64,000 nt of DNA from Dysgonomonas mossii (lineage in GTDB: Bacteria > Bacteroidota > Bacteroidia > Bacteroidales > Dysgonomonadaceae): positions 806,001 to 870,000 of the forward strand of contig NZ_SPPK01000001.1 of assembly GCF_004569505.1 (NCBI RefSeq), given 5' to 3'. Under the pieces are notes generated by a model, which was not told where the DNA came from, did no database searches, and saw nothing but the letters and a program-made list of their open reading frames with translations. Numbering within the stretch: position 1 is the stretch's first letter; every line of letters starts with the position of its first letter. The position numbers and the translations under genes were made by a program. This document shows positions 50,716 to 58,196 of the stretch, piece after piece.

Positions 50716-51750
50716 TTATTTATAATATTTTCTTTTTAGCCAAAAGGCTATGTTCACCAAGAGTATAAGTACAGGAACTTCAACCAATGGACCTACTACA
50801 CCTGCAAAGGCTTGTCCGCTATGCAAGCCGAAGACACCTATTGCAACTGCAATAGCCAGCTCAAAATTATTGCCTGTAGCGGTAAATGCTATTGATGCGT
50901 TTTTATCGTAAGATGCACCCATCAATTTTCCTGCGAAGAAGCTGAGGAAAAACATGACTACGAAATAGATTAATAACGGTATGGCTATACGCACTACATC
51001 CAACGGGATTTGTACGATCAGTTCCCCTTTGAGACTAAACATTAATACGATGGTGAATAGTAAAGCTATTAAAGTAATTGGTGAAATTGCAGGGATAAAC
51101 TTATCCTTATACCATTGTTCCCCTTTTATTTTAACCAATATCAAACGGCTTAAAATACCCATCAGGAAAGGAATACCTAAATAGATAGCGACAGTTTCGG
51201 CTATTGTACCGATGGATATATCTACGATTGCACCTTCGAATCCGAATAAGGGAGGCAGTTTTGTTACAAATATCCACGCATAAAAACTATAAAAGAATAC
51301 CTGAAAGATACTGTTCAGGGCAACCAATCCCGCACCGTATTCCGTATTGCCCTCTGCCAGATCGTTCCATACAAGCACCATTGCAATACATCTTGCCAAG
51401 CCTATTAAAATTACCCCCACCATGTATTCGGGATAATCGTGTAAAAAGAGAATGGCAAGTAAGAACATTAAGACAGGCCCAACAATCCAATTCAGGATTA
51501 ACGAGACAGTCAGTATTCTGACATTCTTGAAAACTTTCGGCAGTTGTTTGTAATCCACTTTTGCCAATGGCGGATACATCATCAGTATAAGTCCGATTGC
51601 CAGAGGAATATTTGTTGTTCCGCTCGACATGGAATCTATATAACCACTGAAAGACGGTATAAAATACCCCAATCCTACACCGATAGCCATTGCAAGGAAT
51701 ATCCAAAGTGTTAAGTTCTTATCTAAGAAACTCATTTTCTTTTTACTCAT
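50716..51750 (-). CDS. ACR3-family arsenite efflux permease
   Basis: A 344-residue membrane protein with about ten segments that exports arsenite. The conserved cysteine of the TM4-like segment lies in '[19 protein letters not shown]' and the TM9 region has '[20 protein letters not shown]' (20 residues). Its ATG overlaps the end of arsC by eight bases, so translation is probably coupled. The symbol arsB is often used for this family, but it is the ACR3 type. Confidence 0.93.
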   Translation of the reverse strand: MSKKKMSFLDKNLTLWIFLAMAIGVGLGYFIPSFSGYIDSMSSGTTNIPLAIGLILMMYPPLAKVDYKQLPKVFKNVRILTVSLILNWIVGPVLMFLLAILFLHDYPEYMVGVILIGLARCIAMVLVWNDLAEGNTEYGAGLVALNSIFQVFFYSFYAWIFVTKLPPLFGFEGAIVDISIGTIAETVAIYLGIPFLMGILSRLILVKIKGEQWYKDKFIPAISPITLIALLFTIVLMFSLKGELIVQIPLDVVRIAIPLLIYFVVMFFLSFFAGKLMGASYDKNASIAFTATGNNFELAIAVAIGVFGLHSGQAFAGVVGPLVEVPVLILLVNIAFWLKRKYYK

Positions 51751-52168
51751 GACCTTTTATCCTATCGGTGTATAATTTATAAAATGCTGTTTTGATTTCA
51801 TCCCTTACCCTCATATACTCGGATTGAATAAACTCGGGTGTTCCTGCAGCTTCGGACGGATCATCAAAGCCGATATGCAGACGGTTCTTTACTTTTCCTG
51901 AGAATGCAGGACAGCTTTCATTTGCACCACCGCAAACGGTTATCACATAGTCCCATTCATCATTCATATATTGCTCTACACTATCGGATGTATGGTGCGA
52001 AATATCCACCCCTGCATCCTGCATGACTTCTATTGCCTTTGGATTTACTTTTCCGCTTGCTTTTGTCCCTGCGGAATAAACAGACAATGAAGGATCGAAT
52101 GATTGCAAAAATCCATGTGCCATCTGGCTACGGCAACTATTTCCTGTACACAGAATTAAAATTCTCAT
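51743..52168 (-). CDS. arsC: Arsenate reductase (low-molecular-weight phosphatase type)
   Basis: ArsC reduces arsenate to arsenite so that it can be exported. The 141-residue protein has the phosphatase P-loop CX5R with C7 and R13 ('[14 protein letters not shown]') and later cysteines for the disulfide relay ('[12 protein letters not shown]'). This is the thioredoxin-linked type. It heads the arsC-acr3-arsM segment, downstream of a third operator-like site at 52207. Confidence 0.93.
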   Translation of the reverse strand: MRILILCTGNSCRSQMAHGFLQSFDPSLSVYSAGTKASGKVNPKAIEVMQDAGVDISHHTSDSVEQYMNDEWDYVITVCGGANESCPAFSGKVKNRLHIGFDDPSEAAGTPEFIQSEYMRVRDEIKTAFYKLYTDRIKGHE

Positions 52169-52206
52169 ATTGTTTATAATTTCGTATTTATACTAACAGT
52201 TCCTAT

Positions 52207-52222
52207 TTCGTAGAATAACGAA
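52207..52222 (-). promoter_or_regulatory. Third ArsR-type operator, before arsC
   Basis: TTCGTAGAATAACGAA is an imperfect palindrome with the same TTCG..CGAA ends as the two sites before arsR. It lies 39 bases upstream of arsC, suggesting a second regulated promoter within the operon. Confidence 0.6.
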
Positions 52223-52241
52223 TATGTATCTTAAAAAAATA

Positions 52242-52703
52242 TCAGGATAAAACTTTTGACATTTTATAGTTTGTCATGGAAATACCAATGCAAACGGTCT
52301 GTTGCTCCAGAATAACATAACCTTTTTTTGAGAAGAAAGGTTGGGCTGTAATACTGACATCAGCAGTTATTTCTGAAATATCTTTCGACCATGCATATTC
52401 TTCAATCTTTTTAAGTAAGAATGTTGCAATGCCCTTTCCCTGATAGTCCTTATGGACAAACATAGAATTTAAATACCCTGACAATTTTAGGGCAGCAAAC
52501 CCTAATATCGTATCGTTTTCCTCAGCAATGATAAAGTATTGCTCATTTATCCGTTCTGCCCATACACCCGCCTCTTCTCCTCTTGCAGCCCAGAATCCAA
52601 CCTGTTCGGGTGTATAGTCTTTTAAATTGACTGAAAGGATAGTTGAACGGAACAGTTCTTTAATAGCGGGGATATCTTTTTTAGTCGCAAACCTGATGTC
52701 CAT
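52242..52703 (-). CDS. GNAT family N-acetyltransferase in the ars operon
   Basis: A 153-residue GNAT protein (ATG 52703; the longer frame runs back into arsR). Seen: 'IRFATKKDIPAIKELFRSTI' (20 residues), 'GFWAARGEEAGVWAERI', the acetyl-CoA loop 'MFVHKDYQGKGIATFLLKKI' (20 residues) and 'AQPFFSKKGYVILEQQT'. Position between arsR and arsC suggests arsenic-induced expression; some ars operons carry the arsinothricin acetyltransferase ArsN, but this assignment is only a possibility here. Confidence 0.82.
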   Translation of the reverse strand: MDIRFATKKDIPAIKELFRSTILSVNLKDYTPEQVGFWAARGEEAGVWAERINEQYFIIAEENDTILGFAALKLSGYLNSMFVHKDYQGKGIATFLLKKIEEYAWSKDISEITADVSITAQPFFSKKGYVILEQQTVCIGISMTNYKMSKVLS

Positions 52704-52710
52704 AATTATA

Positions 52711-53031
52711 TCAGCAATTTTCGTCTGTATTCTGTAACTGAGTAAAAAAGCCACCAAACAATTCTTTGGCTTTATTCCAGTTCTCGTTGTTGATACAATA
52801 TTTTACAGTAGGCAATGTAATTGTCCCTTGGATTAATCCTGCGTCTTTTAACTCATTCAAATGCTGTGACAGCGTACTTTTGGCTATTGGTAATATCTCT
52901 GACATGTCGCCATGATAGCAACATGACTCATTGGCAAGCATTTCAAGTATGGCAATACGAATAGGATGTCCCAGTGCTTTAGCAAAGCGTGCTAATTGTT
53001 CCTGATCGGATGTTAATTCTTTCTTTGACAT
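52711..53031 (-). CDS. arsR: ArsR-family metalloregulator
   Basis: A 106-residue winged-helix repressor. The DNA-binding part is 'LARFAKALGHPIRIAILEML' (20 residues) and 'IAKSTLSQHLNELKDAGLI'. A vicinal cysteine pair in 'ANESCCYHGD' and a C-terminal cysteine ('TDENC') could bind As(III). It is the first gene of the ars operon and lies behind two operator-like palindromes that overlap its promoter. Confidence 0.92.
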   Translation of the reverse strand: MSKKELTSDQEQLARFAKALGHPIRIAILEMLANESCCYHGDMSEILPIAKSTLSQHLNELKDAGLIQGTITLPTVKYCINNENWNKAKELFGGFFTQLQNTDENC

Positions 53032-53049
53032 AGCTATTTATATTTATTG

Positions 53050-53091
53050 TTCGCAAATATACGAATATTATTTTATTCGCAAAATTACGAA
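53050..53091 (-). promoter_or_regulatory. ars operon promoter with two ArsR operators
   Basis: Two palindromes, TTCGCAAATATACGAA (53050-53065) and TTCGCAAAATTACGAA (53076-53091), lie 26 bases apart. On the minus strand the first contains the -7 motif TATATTTG (53061-53054) and the second contains the -33 TTTG (53083-53080), with an 18-base spacer. Repressor bound at both would cover the promoter. Confidence 0.85.
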
Positions 53092-53172
53092 TGATTTTTA
53101 TCTAGAAAGTTTTTATAAGAGAGGGACAGTTATAAAAGCCCTTAATGAACTAAAGTATTAAAATATAATAAT

Positions 53173-54468
53173 CTAATTATACTTTTTGTACGGAACCAGT
53201 GGTGAGCAATTCTCCCAATTTACAACTATGTCTCGCATTTGAGGTTTATTATTGAAATTCCGTGAAATATTCCTTATCAAATTACTATAGTCGTCAGAAC
53301 CATCTGGATATTGTCTATAGTATACTTTTACTGAAGCGCAATTATTGTGTTCAAACAGAGTATTAAGTAGGGTCCGATCCGAATTCCCACAAGAGTGTCC
53401 CATGACAAATACTTGATAAATTCCAGATTTTATAAATTCCAATAAATCTCTGTAATTTCTTGTTTTATGGTATTTTATAGATTTGATATTCTCTAAAAAA
53501 TCATTATCCTGCAATTTTTCTATTTTCTGATAATCGTCATCTAACTCATCACCATATCCAAAGATAATTTGATTATTTTGATTTTGAAGTTCTCCATGGA
53601 TATTGATGACCTTGTAATTCATTTCTTCGTTTGTATATAGTCTTTCAGCTGTTTTTGTATAGTTGAAGTTTAGAATTAATGTATAAGGCATACAATATTC
53701 TTCTTTAAAGTTCTGATTTTTTAATTTTTTTTCAACAAAGTACATTCGTTCTTCATCTACAGTACTGCATATATTGTATTGAGGATCTGTTTCTTTATCT
53801 TGTTCAAAATTCATTAAATTATCGAAACGATACATATCGGAGAATATCGAATCGACAAACTCAGTCTGTTTACAAGTAGCAATGTCATCAAATTCTATAA
53901 CACTTGAGAAGGCTTCTTGTATAGATTGATGTTTCTCTATTTCTACATTCTCAGTTACATTCACTAGGTGTTTTTCCAAAAGGTCTTGAATGGACTCAAA
54001 TTCTTTGTTTAACTCAATAATCTTTTCGTTTCGCTTTATAGAACTTTCTTCCAGAAGAAGTCTTTTTAATGCATCATAATATTCGTTTTCGATATCCAAC
54101 CAGCTTGTTAATGAACATTGATTGGATATATATTCAAAGAATTTATTTTTAAAATTTAGTGAAACATGCTTTTGGGAAAATACTTTATTATACTCTTCAA
54201 TATAACTAAGTAATTCGTTGTACGGATTTTCTTTTTCACAATAAAAAAGAGACTTATTCTGCATTACATCACTCTTGGTCTTTTTTTCAAGACTGACACA
54301 ACTATCAGAGTAAGGTCTAATCATTGTATCCATACCATATTGTTCCCCAATTATATCCCGTATTTCATTGGTAAAATTACTCCAATAATCGTCTATAAAA
54401 TCAATGTATCCAGTTCTAAGATTATGAGCCTTGTCAAAACCATTACCAATAATTATAATTCTATTCAT
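53173..54468 (-). CDS. AbiH-family abortive-infection protein
   Basis: A 431-residue protein of the AbiH family (PF14253), linked to phage resistance by abortive infection. The N-terminal hallmark 'RIIIIGNGFDKAHNLRTGYI' (20 residues) followed by 'DFIDDYW' is clear, and the family's C-terminal region appears as 'NFNYTKTAERLY', 'NIHGELQNQNNQIIFGYGDE' and 'FVMGHSCGNSDRTLL'. It is the last gene of a three-gene minus-strand cluster, 33 bases after the zinc-ribbon/ParB gene. Confidence 0.9.
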   Translation of the reverse strand: MNRIIIIGNGFDKAHNLRTGYIDFIDDYWSNFTNEIRDIIGEQYGMDTMIRPYSDSCVSLEKKTKSDVMQNKSLFYCEKENPYNELLSYIEEYNKVFSQKHVSLNFKNKFFEYISNQCSLTSWLDIENEYYDALKRLLLEESSIKRNEKIIELNKEFESIQDLLEKHLVNVTENVEIEKHQSIQEAFSSVIEFDDIATCKQTEFVDSIFSDMYRFDNLMNFEQDKETDPQYNICSTVDEERMYFVEKKLKNQNFKEEYCMPYTLILNFNYTKTAERLYTNEEMNYKVINIHGELQNQNNQIIFGYGDELDDDYQKIEKLQDNDFLENIKSIKYHKTRNYRDLLEFIKSGIYQVFVMGHSCGNSDRTLLNTLFEHNNCASVKVYYRQYPDGSDDYSNLIRNISRNFNNKPQMRDIVVNWENCSPLVPYKKYN

Positions 54469-54501
54469 GCTTAAATTTTAAATATAAAAGGTAAAATGCA
54501 A

Positions 54502-55083
54502 TTACTTTTTTAAGAACACAGGTATTGTTTTAATTTGTAAGTGATAAGCTGCAATGGTTCGGTGGCGACCATCCTTAAATATATAAGAGTCGTTATTTCT
54601 TATTATTGTGGGAGGATCAACATATAACTTTCTATTCCATCTTTCCAAGATATTCAGAATTCGGCTATTACTTCGGACATCATCCTTGAAAATATTATTC
54701 AAATCAAAGCTTTTTCCTAAATTGGTTACTTCTATTAGTTTTATTATATCTGCATTATATACAGTATCGTTTTTCTCAGGTATACAGGTCCATAATGGCT
54801 TTAAGTTATCAATAGGAGCTAGACTATATTTCGCTAGCCATTTCCTGTAAATATCACTCTTTGCATCCAACCCTTCTCTGTCGAGTCCTTTACATTCCAT
54901 ACAGATGGGGTAAAAGTGACTAAACAACCCTTTTTGTCCACAGATATGACAATAGCAGCCTTTATTTATAGGGTAATGATATTGACTTCTACAATTATCA
55001 CAAAAAACATCATCTATATTCTGAGGGATGATTTCTGCACACATTATGCAATATCCTTTTCCTCCCTTGCTTAGCATACTCAT
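54502..55083 (-). CDS. Zinc-ribbon protein with ParB/Srx-like domain
   Basis: A 193-residue protein. Residues about 8-70 carry several CxxC pairs ('CIMCAEI', 'CDNCRSQY', 'CYCHICGQKG', 'CMECKGLD'), probably two zinc-binding modules. The C-terminal part has 'VDPPTIIRNNDSYIFKDGRH' (20 residues) and 'RTIAAYHLQIKTIPVFLKK', the pattern of ParB-N/sulfiredoxin-like domains (DGRHR). An alternative ATG lies at 55077. It sits between a membrane protein (10 bases) and AbiH (33 bases), so it probably belongs to the same defence cluster. Confidence 0.65.
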   Translation of the reverse strand: MSMLSKGGKGYCIMCAEIIPQNIDDVFCDNCRSQYHYPINKGCYCHICGQKGLFSHFYPICMECKGLDREGLDAKSDIYRKWLAKYSLAPIDNLKPLWTCIPEKNDTVYNADIIKLIEVTNLGKSFDLNNIFKDDVRSNSRILNILERWNRKLYVDPPTIIRNNDSYIFKDGRHRTIAAYHLQIKTIPVFLKK

Positions 55084-55093
55084 AAATATTCAA

Positions 55094-55660
55094 TTACGCC
55101 TGTAATAAATCAAACTCTTTCTGGAATTGCTTTTTCAGGAGCTTTTTTAATTTTGGAATTTCATTGATTATTTCCTCTTCATATACAGAGATCGAGTTTT
55201 CTATTGATTTGGCCCAAGGCTCACTGCCTCTTGCTGTTTCCATAAATTTCATGGAATTATAGGATTTCCAAACCTTATCAAACCGATTTTTAATATCATT
55301 TATAAGGGTAATAGTATCATCTTCAAAAATTATTTCATTTTCTTGGTAATATTGAAATAAAGAAGTGTAGTCACGATAAGCTTCATTTTCCAACTCTTCT
55401 TCTGATTTTCTTTCTCCAATAGTAATAGGCCTCATGAGAATTTCAATGGAGTATTCCGCTTTTACTAATCTCCGATATACTTCACGTATGATATCAAGCC
55501 TATCTGTATATACTTTAGAAAAACGGTAAATACTTTTTTCTTTATATAAGGATATCTGTTGCTCAAATATCTTTTTAAACAGATAAATAATAATTCCAGA
55601 AATACCTGTGGCACCAACTGTAAAGAAGCCTATATTTTCAAAGACATTTATCCAATTCAT
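55094..55660 (-). CDS. Membrane-anchored helical protein in the AbiH cluster
   Basis: A 188-residue protein with one N-terminal membrane segment ('IGFFTVGATGISGIIIYLF') followed by a long, charged, helical cytoplasmic part ('YTDRLDIIREVYRRLVKAEY', 'NEIPKLKKLLKKQFQKEF'). No family is recognised. It is the first gene of the cluster with the zinc-ribbon/ParB and AbiH genes, and this layout (membrane protein plus sensor or effector) is common in phage defence operons. Confidence 0.6.
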   Translation of the reverse strand: MNWINVFENIGFFTVGATGISGIIIYLFKKIFEQQISLYKEKSIYRFSKVYTDRLDIIREVYRRLVKAEYSIEILMRPITIGERKSEEELENEAYRDYTSLFQYYQENEIIFEDDTITLINDIKNRFDKVWKSYNSMKFMETARGSEPWAKSIENSISVYEEEIINEIPKLKKLLKKQFQKEFDLLQA

Positions 55661-55695
55661 CTTGAACTCATCTAATTGTTATTTGTAATAAAAAT

Positions 55696-55740
55696 ACAAA
55701 AAAAGCCAGAGAATTTAGATTCTTCAGCTTTCTTTATTTT
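55696..55740 (-). terminator. Probable terminator after the tra operon
   Basis: On the minus strand an imperfect stem (AGCTGAAGAAT with ATTCTCTGGCT) is followed by a T-run. It lies between the small traQ-linked ORF and the AbiH cluster. Confidence 0.5.
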
Positions 55741-55753
55741 TTAGATACAGCAA

Positions 55754-55861
55754 CTATTCCATTTCTTTGCCCCACAACTCTATATCACTCGGAGCCGTCA
55801 CCAATGAGTAAATAATACTTATCCAAGTGACTATATACGAAATAACCATCATTGTCATCAT
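55754..55861 (-). CDS. Small membrane peptide coupled to traQ
   Basis: A 35-residue frame whose ATG (55861-55859) overlaps the traQ stop (ATGA). The product is mostly one membrane helix ('MVISYIVTWISIIYSLVTAP') with an acidic end. The overlap and the hydrophobic composition suggest a real gene at the end of the tra operon, but I recognise no family. Confidence 0.45.
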   Translation of the reverse strand: MMTMMVISYIVTWISIIYSLVTAPSDIELWGKEME

Positions 55862-56286
55862 TCTTCTTCCTCCCCATTATCATTATTAAACGAAAAAGAA
55901 AGCTGATATGCATTCTGATAATTATCCTCAAAATAAATATCTACAATAGCCTGATCCTCCGATTCAGAAGTATAATACAACCGAAATGTTTCTTTAGTCA
56001 ATTCATAAGTATCATTTGGTAAAAATACTGTTCCATCATCCATTCTTAGCTCACCTTTACCATCCGGTTGAAAATACCGCAGATAATATTTTGCATTATC
56101 GTATCTGCCTAATCGTTCCAACTGGCAGCGAATTTCCGCAATCTCCCCCTTCTTTAGCTTTTTCGGCACAGGCAAGTGAGTAACCTTGAATTCATAGCTT
56201 TGGCGAATATCAATATCGTCGCTACAGGCACATGCGATACATGCAATCAGTATCGTGTATATTATATATGATGCTATTTTTCTCAT
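55858..56286 (-). CDS. traQ: Conjugative transposon protein TraQ (DUF3872)
   Basis: A 142-residue lipoprotein: signal with lipobox ('ILIACIACACSDD'), then the DUF3872 pattern ('YEFKVTHLPVPKKLKKGEI', 'YLRYFQPDGKGELRMDDG', 'YYTSESEDQAIVDIYFEDN'). TraQ is a component of CTnDOT-type transfer machines, probably outer-membrane or periplasmic. It ends with an acidic tail (EEEE) and its stop overlaps the next small ORF. A + strand gene (56328-56612) separates it from traO. Confidence 0.9.
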   Translation of the reverse strand: MRKIASYIIYTILIACIACACSDDIDIRQSYEFKVTHLPVPKKLKKGEIAEIRCQLERLGRYDNAKYYLRYFQPDGKGELRMDDGTVFLPNDTYELTKETFRLYYTSESEDQAIVDIYFEDNYQNAYQLSFSFNNDNGEEEE

Positions 56287-56302
56287 ATTGATTTCTATTT
56301 TT

Positions 56303-56310
56303 TACTTTTG
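56303..56310 (+). promoter_or_regulatory. -7 promoter element before the YciI-like gene
   Basis: TACTTTTG fits TAnnTTTG, 17 bases upstream of the ATG at 56328, consistent with independent transcription of this + strand gene. Confidence 0.5.
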
Positions 56311-56327
56311 TTTCAAATTTGAATATT

Positions 56328-56612
56328 ATGTTTATTTTCGTTCTAACCTATCAGAAACCACTAAGTGAGGTTGAAAAATATCTGGATATGCATCGCTCTT
56401 ACTTGGATATCAATTATAAAGAAGGTCGTTTTATCGCTTCAGGAAGACAAGAACCCCGTACCGGAGGTGTTATCCTATGCAGAGCAGAAACCAAAGAACT
56501 CGCTTTGGAGATTATGAGGTCCGATCCGTTTTATATCAATAAAGTAGCCACATACGATATCATCGAATTTCTTCCGACCAAGTATGCTGATGGATTTGAA
56601 CGATTTATCTAA
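56328..56612 (+). CDS. YciI-like family protein inside the tra region
   Basis: A 94-residue dimeric alpha/beta ferredoxin-like protein ('MFIFVLTYQKPLSEVEKYLD', 20 residues; 'HRSYLDINYKEGRFIASGRQ' and 'DPFYINKVATYDIIEF') resembling YciI. The ATG at 56328 is used, because the longer frame starts with TTG. It is the only + strand gene in the transfer operon, has its own promoter motif, and its end overlaps the traO end by four bases. YciI proteins are of uncertain function. Confidence 0.8.
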   Translation: MFIFVLTYQKPLSEVEKYLDMHRSYLDINYKEGRFIASGRQEPRTGGVILCRAETKELALEIMRSDPFYINKVATYDIIEFLPTKYADGFERFI

Positions 56613-57184
56613 TTGATAATTATCTTAATCCCCATACCAATTTGTGTATGGAATTTATTTCTGTCCGATCCGAGCAATACCCGTTCCCGTGCATTAAGCA
56701 GTAATACAAGCCGATCAGTCAGGTAAGTTTCTATCTCAAAGCTAACCGCACCACCGTATAAGAAATTATCTTCGGTTGTGATAGTTGCGCCATCAAAAAG
56801 CAGTTCTGTACCCCAATTGATTGTTTCGTAGCCTGCCATAGCAGAAGCCCCAACAGAAAAGAATACGGTCTTAGACGGATCAGATAAGAACTTGTAATAA
56901 TACCCACCTTCAGCAGTTATCTGTGATACCGGAATTAAAATGTTTTTATATTCATGTCTCTTCTGTAGATACTCAGCACCAAATACCCATCGGTTACCAT
57001 TTTGCGTATAAGTCGATAAGGCAATACCACCGAAGAAAGCCTGACCATTTTGATTCTTCAACTTAAAGCCATCCACAAATCCTCCTGTTACCTGAACACC
57101 TTTCTGTCCCGGTAAGTAACGTTGAGCCTGAGCCTGTCCGATCAGGACAAGACTCAGGGTTAATAATAGAAGTATCCGTTTCAT
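56609..57184 (-). CDS. traO: Conjugative transposon protein TraO
   Basis: A 191-residue outer-membrane-type protein with a signal peptide ('LLLLTLSLVLIGQAQAQ') and a beta-barrel-like body ('GVQVTGGFVDGFKLKNQNGQ', 20 residues; 'VFGAEYLQKRHEY') ending 'TQIGMGIKIIIN'. It matches TraO of Bacteroidetes conjugative transposons. It follows traN by one base. Confidence 0.92.
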   Translation of the reverse strand: MKRILLLLTLSLVLIGQAQAQRYLPGQKGVQVTGGFVDGFKLKNQNGQAFFGGIALSTYTQNGNRWVFGAEYLQKRHEYKNILIPVSQITAEGGYYYKFLSDPSKTVFFSVGASAMAGYETINWGTELLFDGATITTEDNFLYGGAVSFEIETYLTDRLVLLLNARERVLLGSDRNKFHTQIGMGIKIIIN

Positions 57185-57185
57185 C

Positions 57186-58151
57186 TTATTTGATCTTTAG
57201 CTCGTTAATCTCTTCCACTCTTAGCAAGTCTTCATTTTCAATGATAAAAGACTGGTTGCGTCCACCGTTCTTTTCAAAGAGCTCTATAACCAATTGCTTA
57301 TCATTGGGAATCGTTACCTTGTCAATGGTAAAAACAGTTCGCTCTGTGCTGTTTCCACCTACAGAAGAAATGAAATTGTATGCCCGGAGGGGATAAATGA
57401 CCGTTTCCTGGATAGCTGTCCGTTTGGCAACTTTGCGATCCACAATTTTCATCCGCACAAAATCAATATCAAAAGCTACATTCGAGGAGTTTTTGATAGA
57501 GGTATGCAGGTATAGTTGATTGTTATGAGTGTAAATACCTTTCAATAAATACTGGACTCCGAAACGTTTACTGCCGATATGCTTAACCAATCGTTTATCA
57601 CTGTTGTAAATAGCCCGATTAATCAGATATACCAAACGGGGAGATTCGCTGCCCAGTTCTTTGAGATAGATCTCCATACTGTTATTTGGTCTGTTGGTTG
57701 CAATACCATCGTGCATAAAGTCTTTCATTTCAATGTTTAGCTTCTCCGGTTCATCCGCATATTTAATATTGAAGGTATAATAACTACCTTCTTCGGTTAT
57801 CACAGCCATATTCGTTTCCGATTCAAACTGACGGACTGCGGCCTTAACCCGCAGGATATTTTCGGAACTCCCTGCTTTTCCTGCAATGATATTGTTTGAA
57901 CCTAGATCCACATATCGAATCGGTGCAGGAAAGATAATATGCACGGTCTTCTCAAAGGTTACTTCCAAGCCATAAGGAGGAATCATCCTGTCAAAGGTGA
58001 TTTTCTTACTCAATCCTTCGTAATAATCCCCATAAGTGGGTTTTAGTACCTGTTGCAGATATTCTTGCATCTCTTTGGTCGTTTCTACTGTTTGTGCATT
58101 GGCTGCGATGACAGTAAGCATCCATACTAATGCGATAATATATTTCTTCAT
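57186..58151 (-). CDS. traN: Conjugative transposon protein TraN
   Basis: A 321-residue periplasmic protein with a signal peptide ('IIALVWMLTVIAANAQ'). The body shows the TraN pattern ('YEGLSKKITFDRMIPPYGLE', 'HIIFPAPIRYVDLGSNNIIA', each 20 residues), a VirB9-like beta fold that forms the periplasmic core of the type IV secretion apparatus. It lies between traM and traO in standard order. Confidence 0.93.
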   Translation of the reverse strand: MKKYIIALVWMLTVIAANAQTVETTKEMQEYLQQVLKPTYGDYYEGLSKKITFDRMIPPYGLEVTFEKTVHIIFPAPIRYVDLGSNNIIAGKAGSSENILRVKAAVRQFESETNMAVITEEGSYYTFNIKYADEPEKLNIEMKDFMHDGIATNRPNNSMEIYLKELGSESPRLVYLINRAIYNSDKRLVKHIGSKRFGVQYLLKGIYTHNNQLYLHTSIKNSSNVAFDIDFVRMKIVDRKVAKRTAIQETVIYPLRAYNFISSVGGNSTERTVFTIDKVTIPNDKQLVIELFEKNGGRNQSFIIENEDLLRVEEINELKIK

Positions 58152-58196
58152 TGTTTTATTTCTTTAATTAATAAATACTTGTTCTTATCCAGTCGT

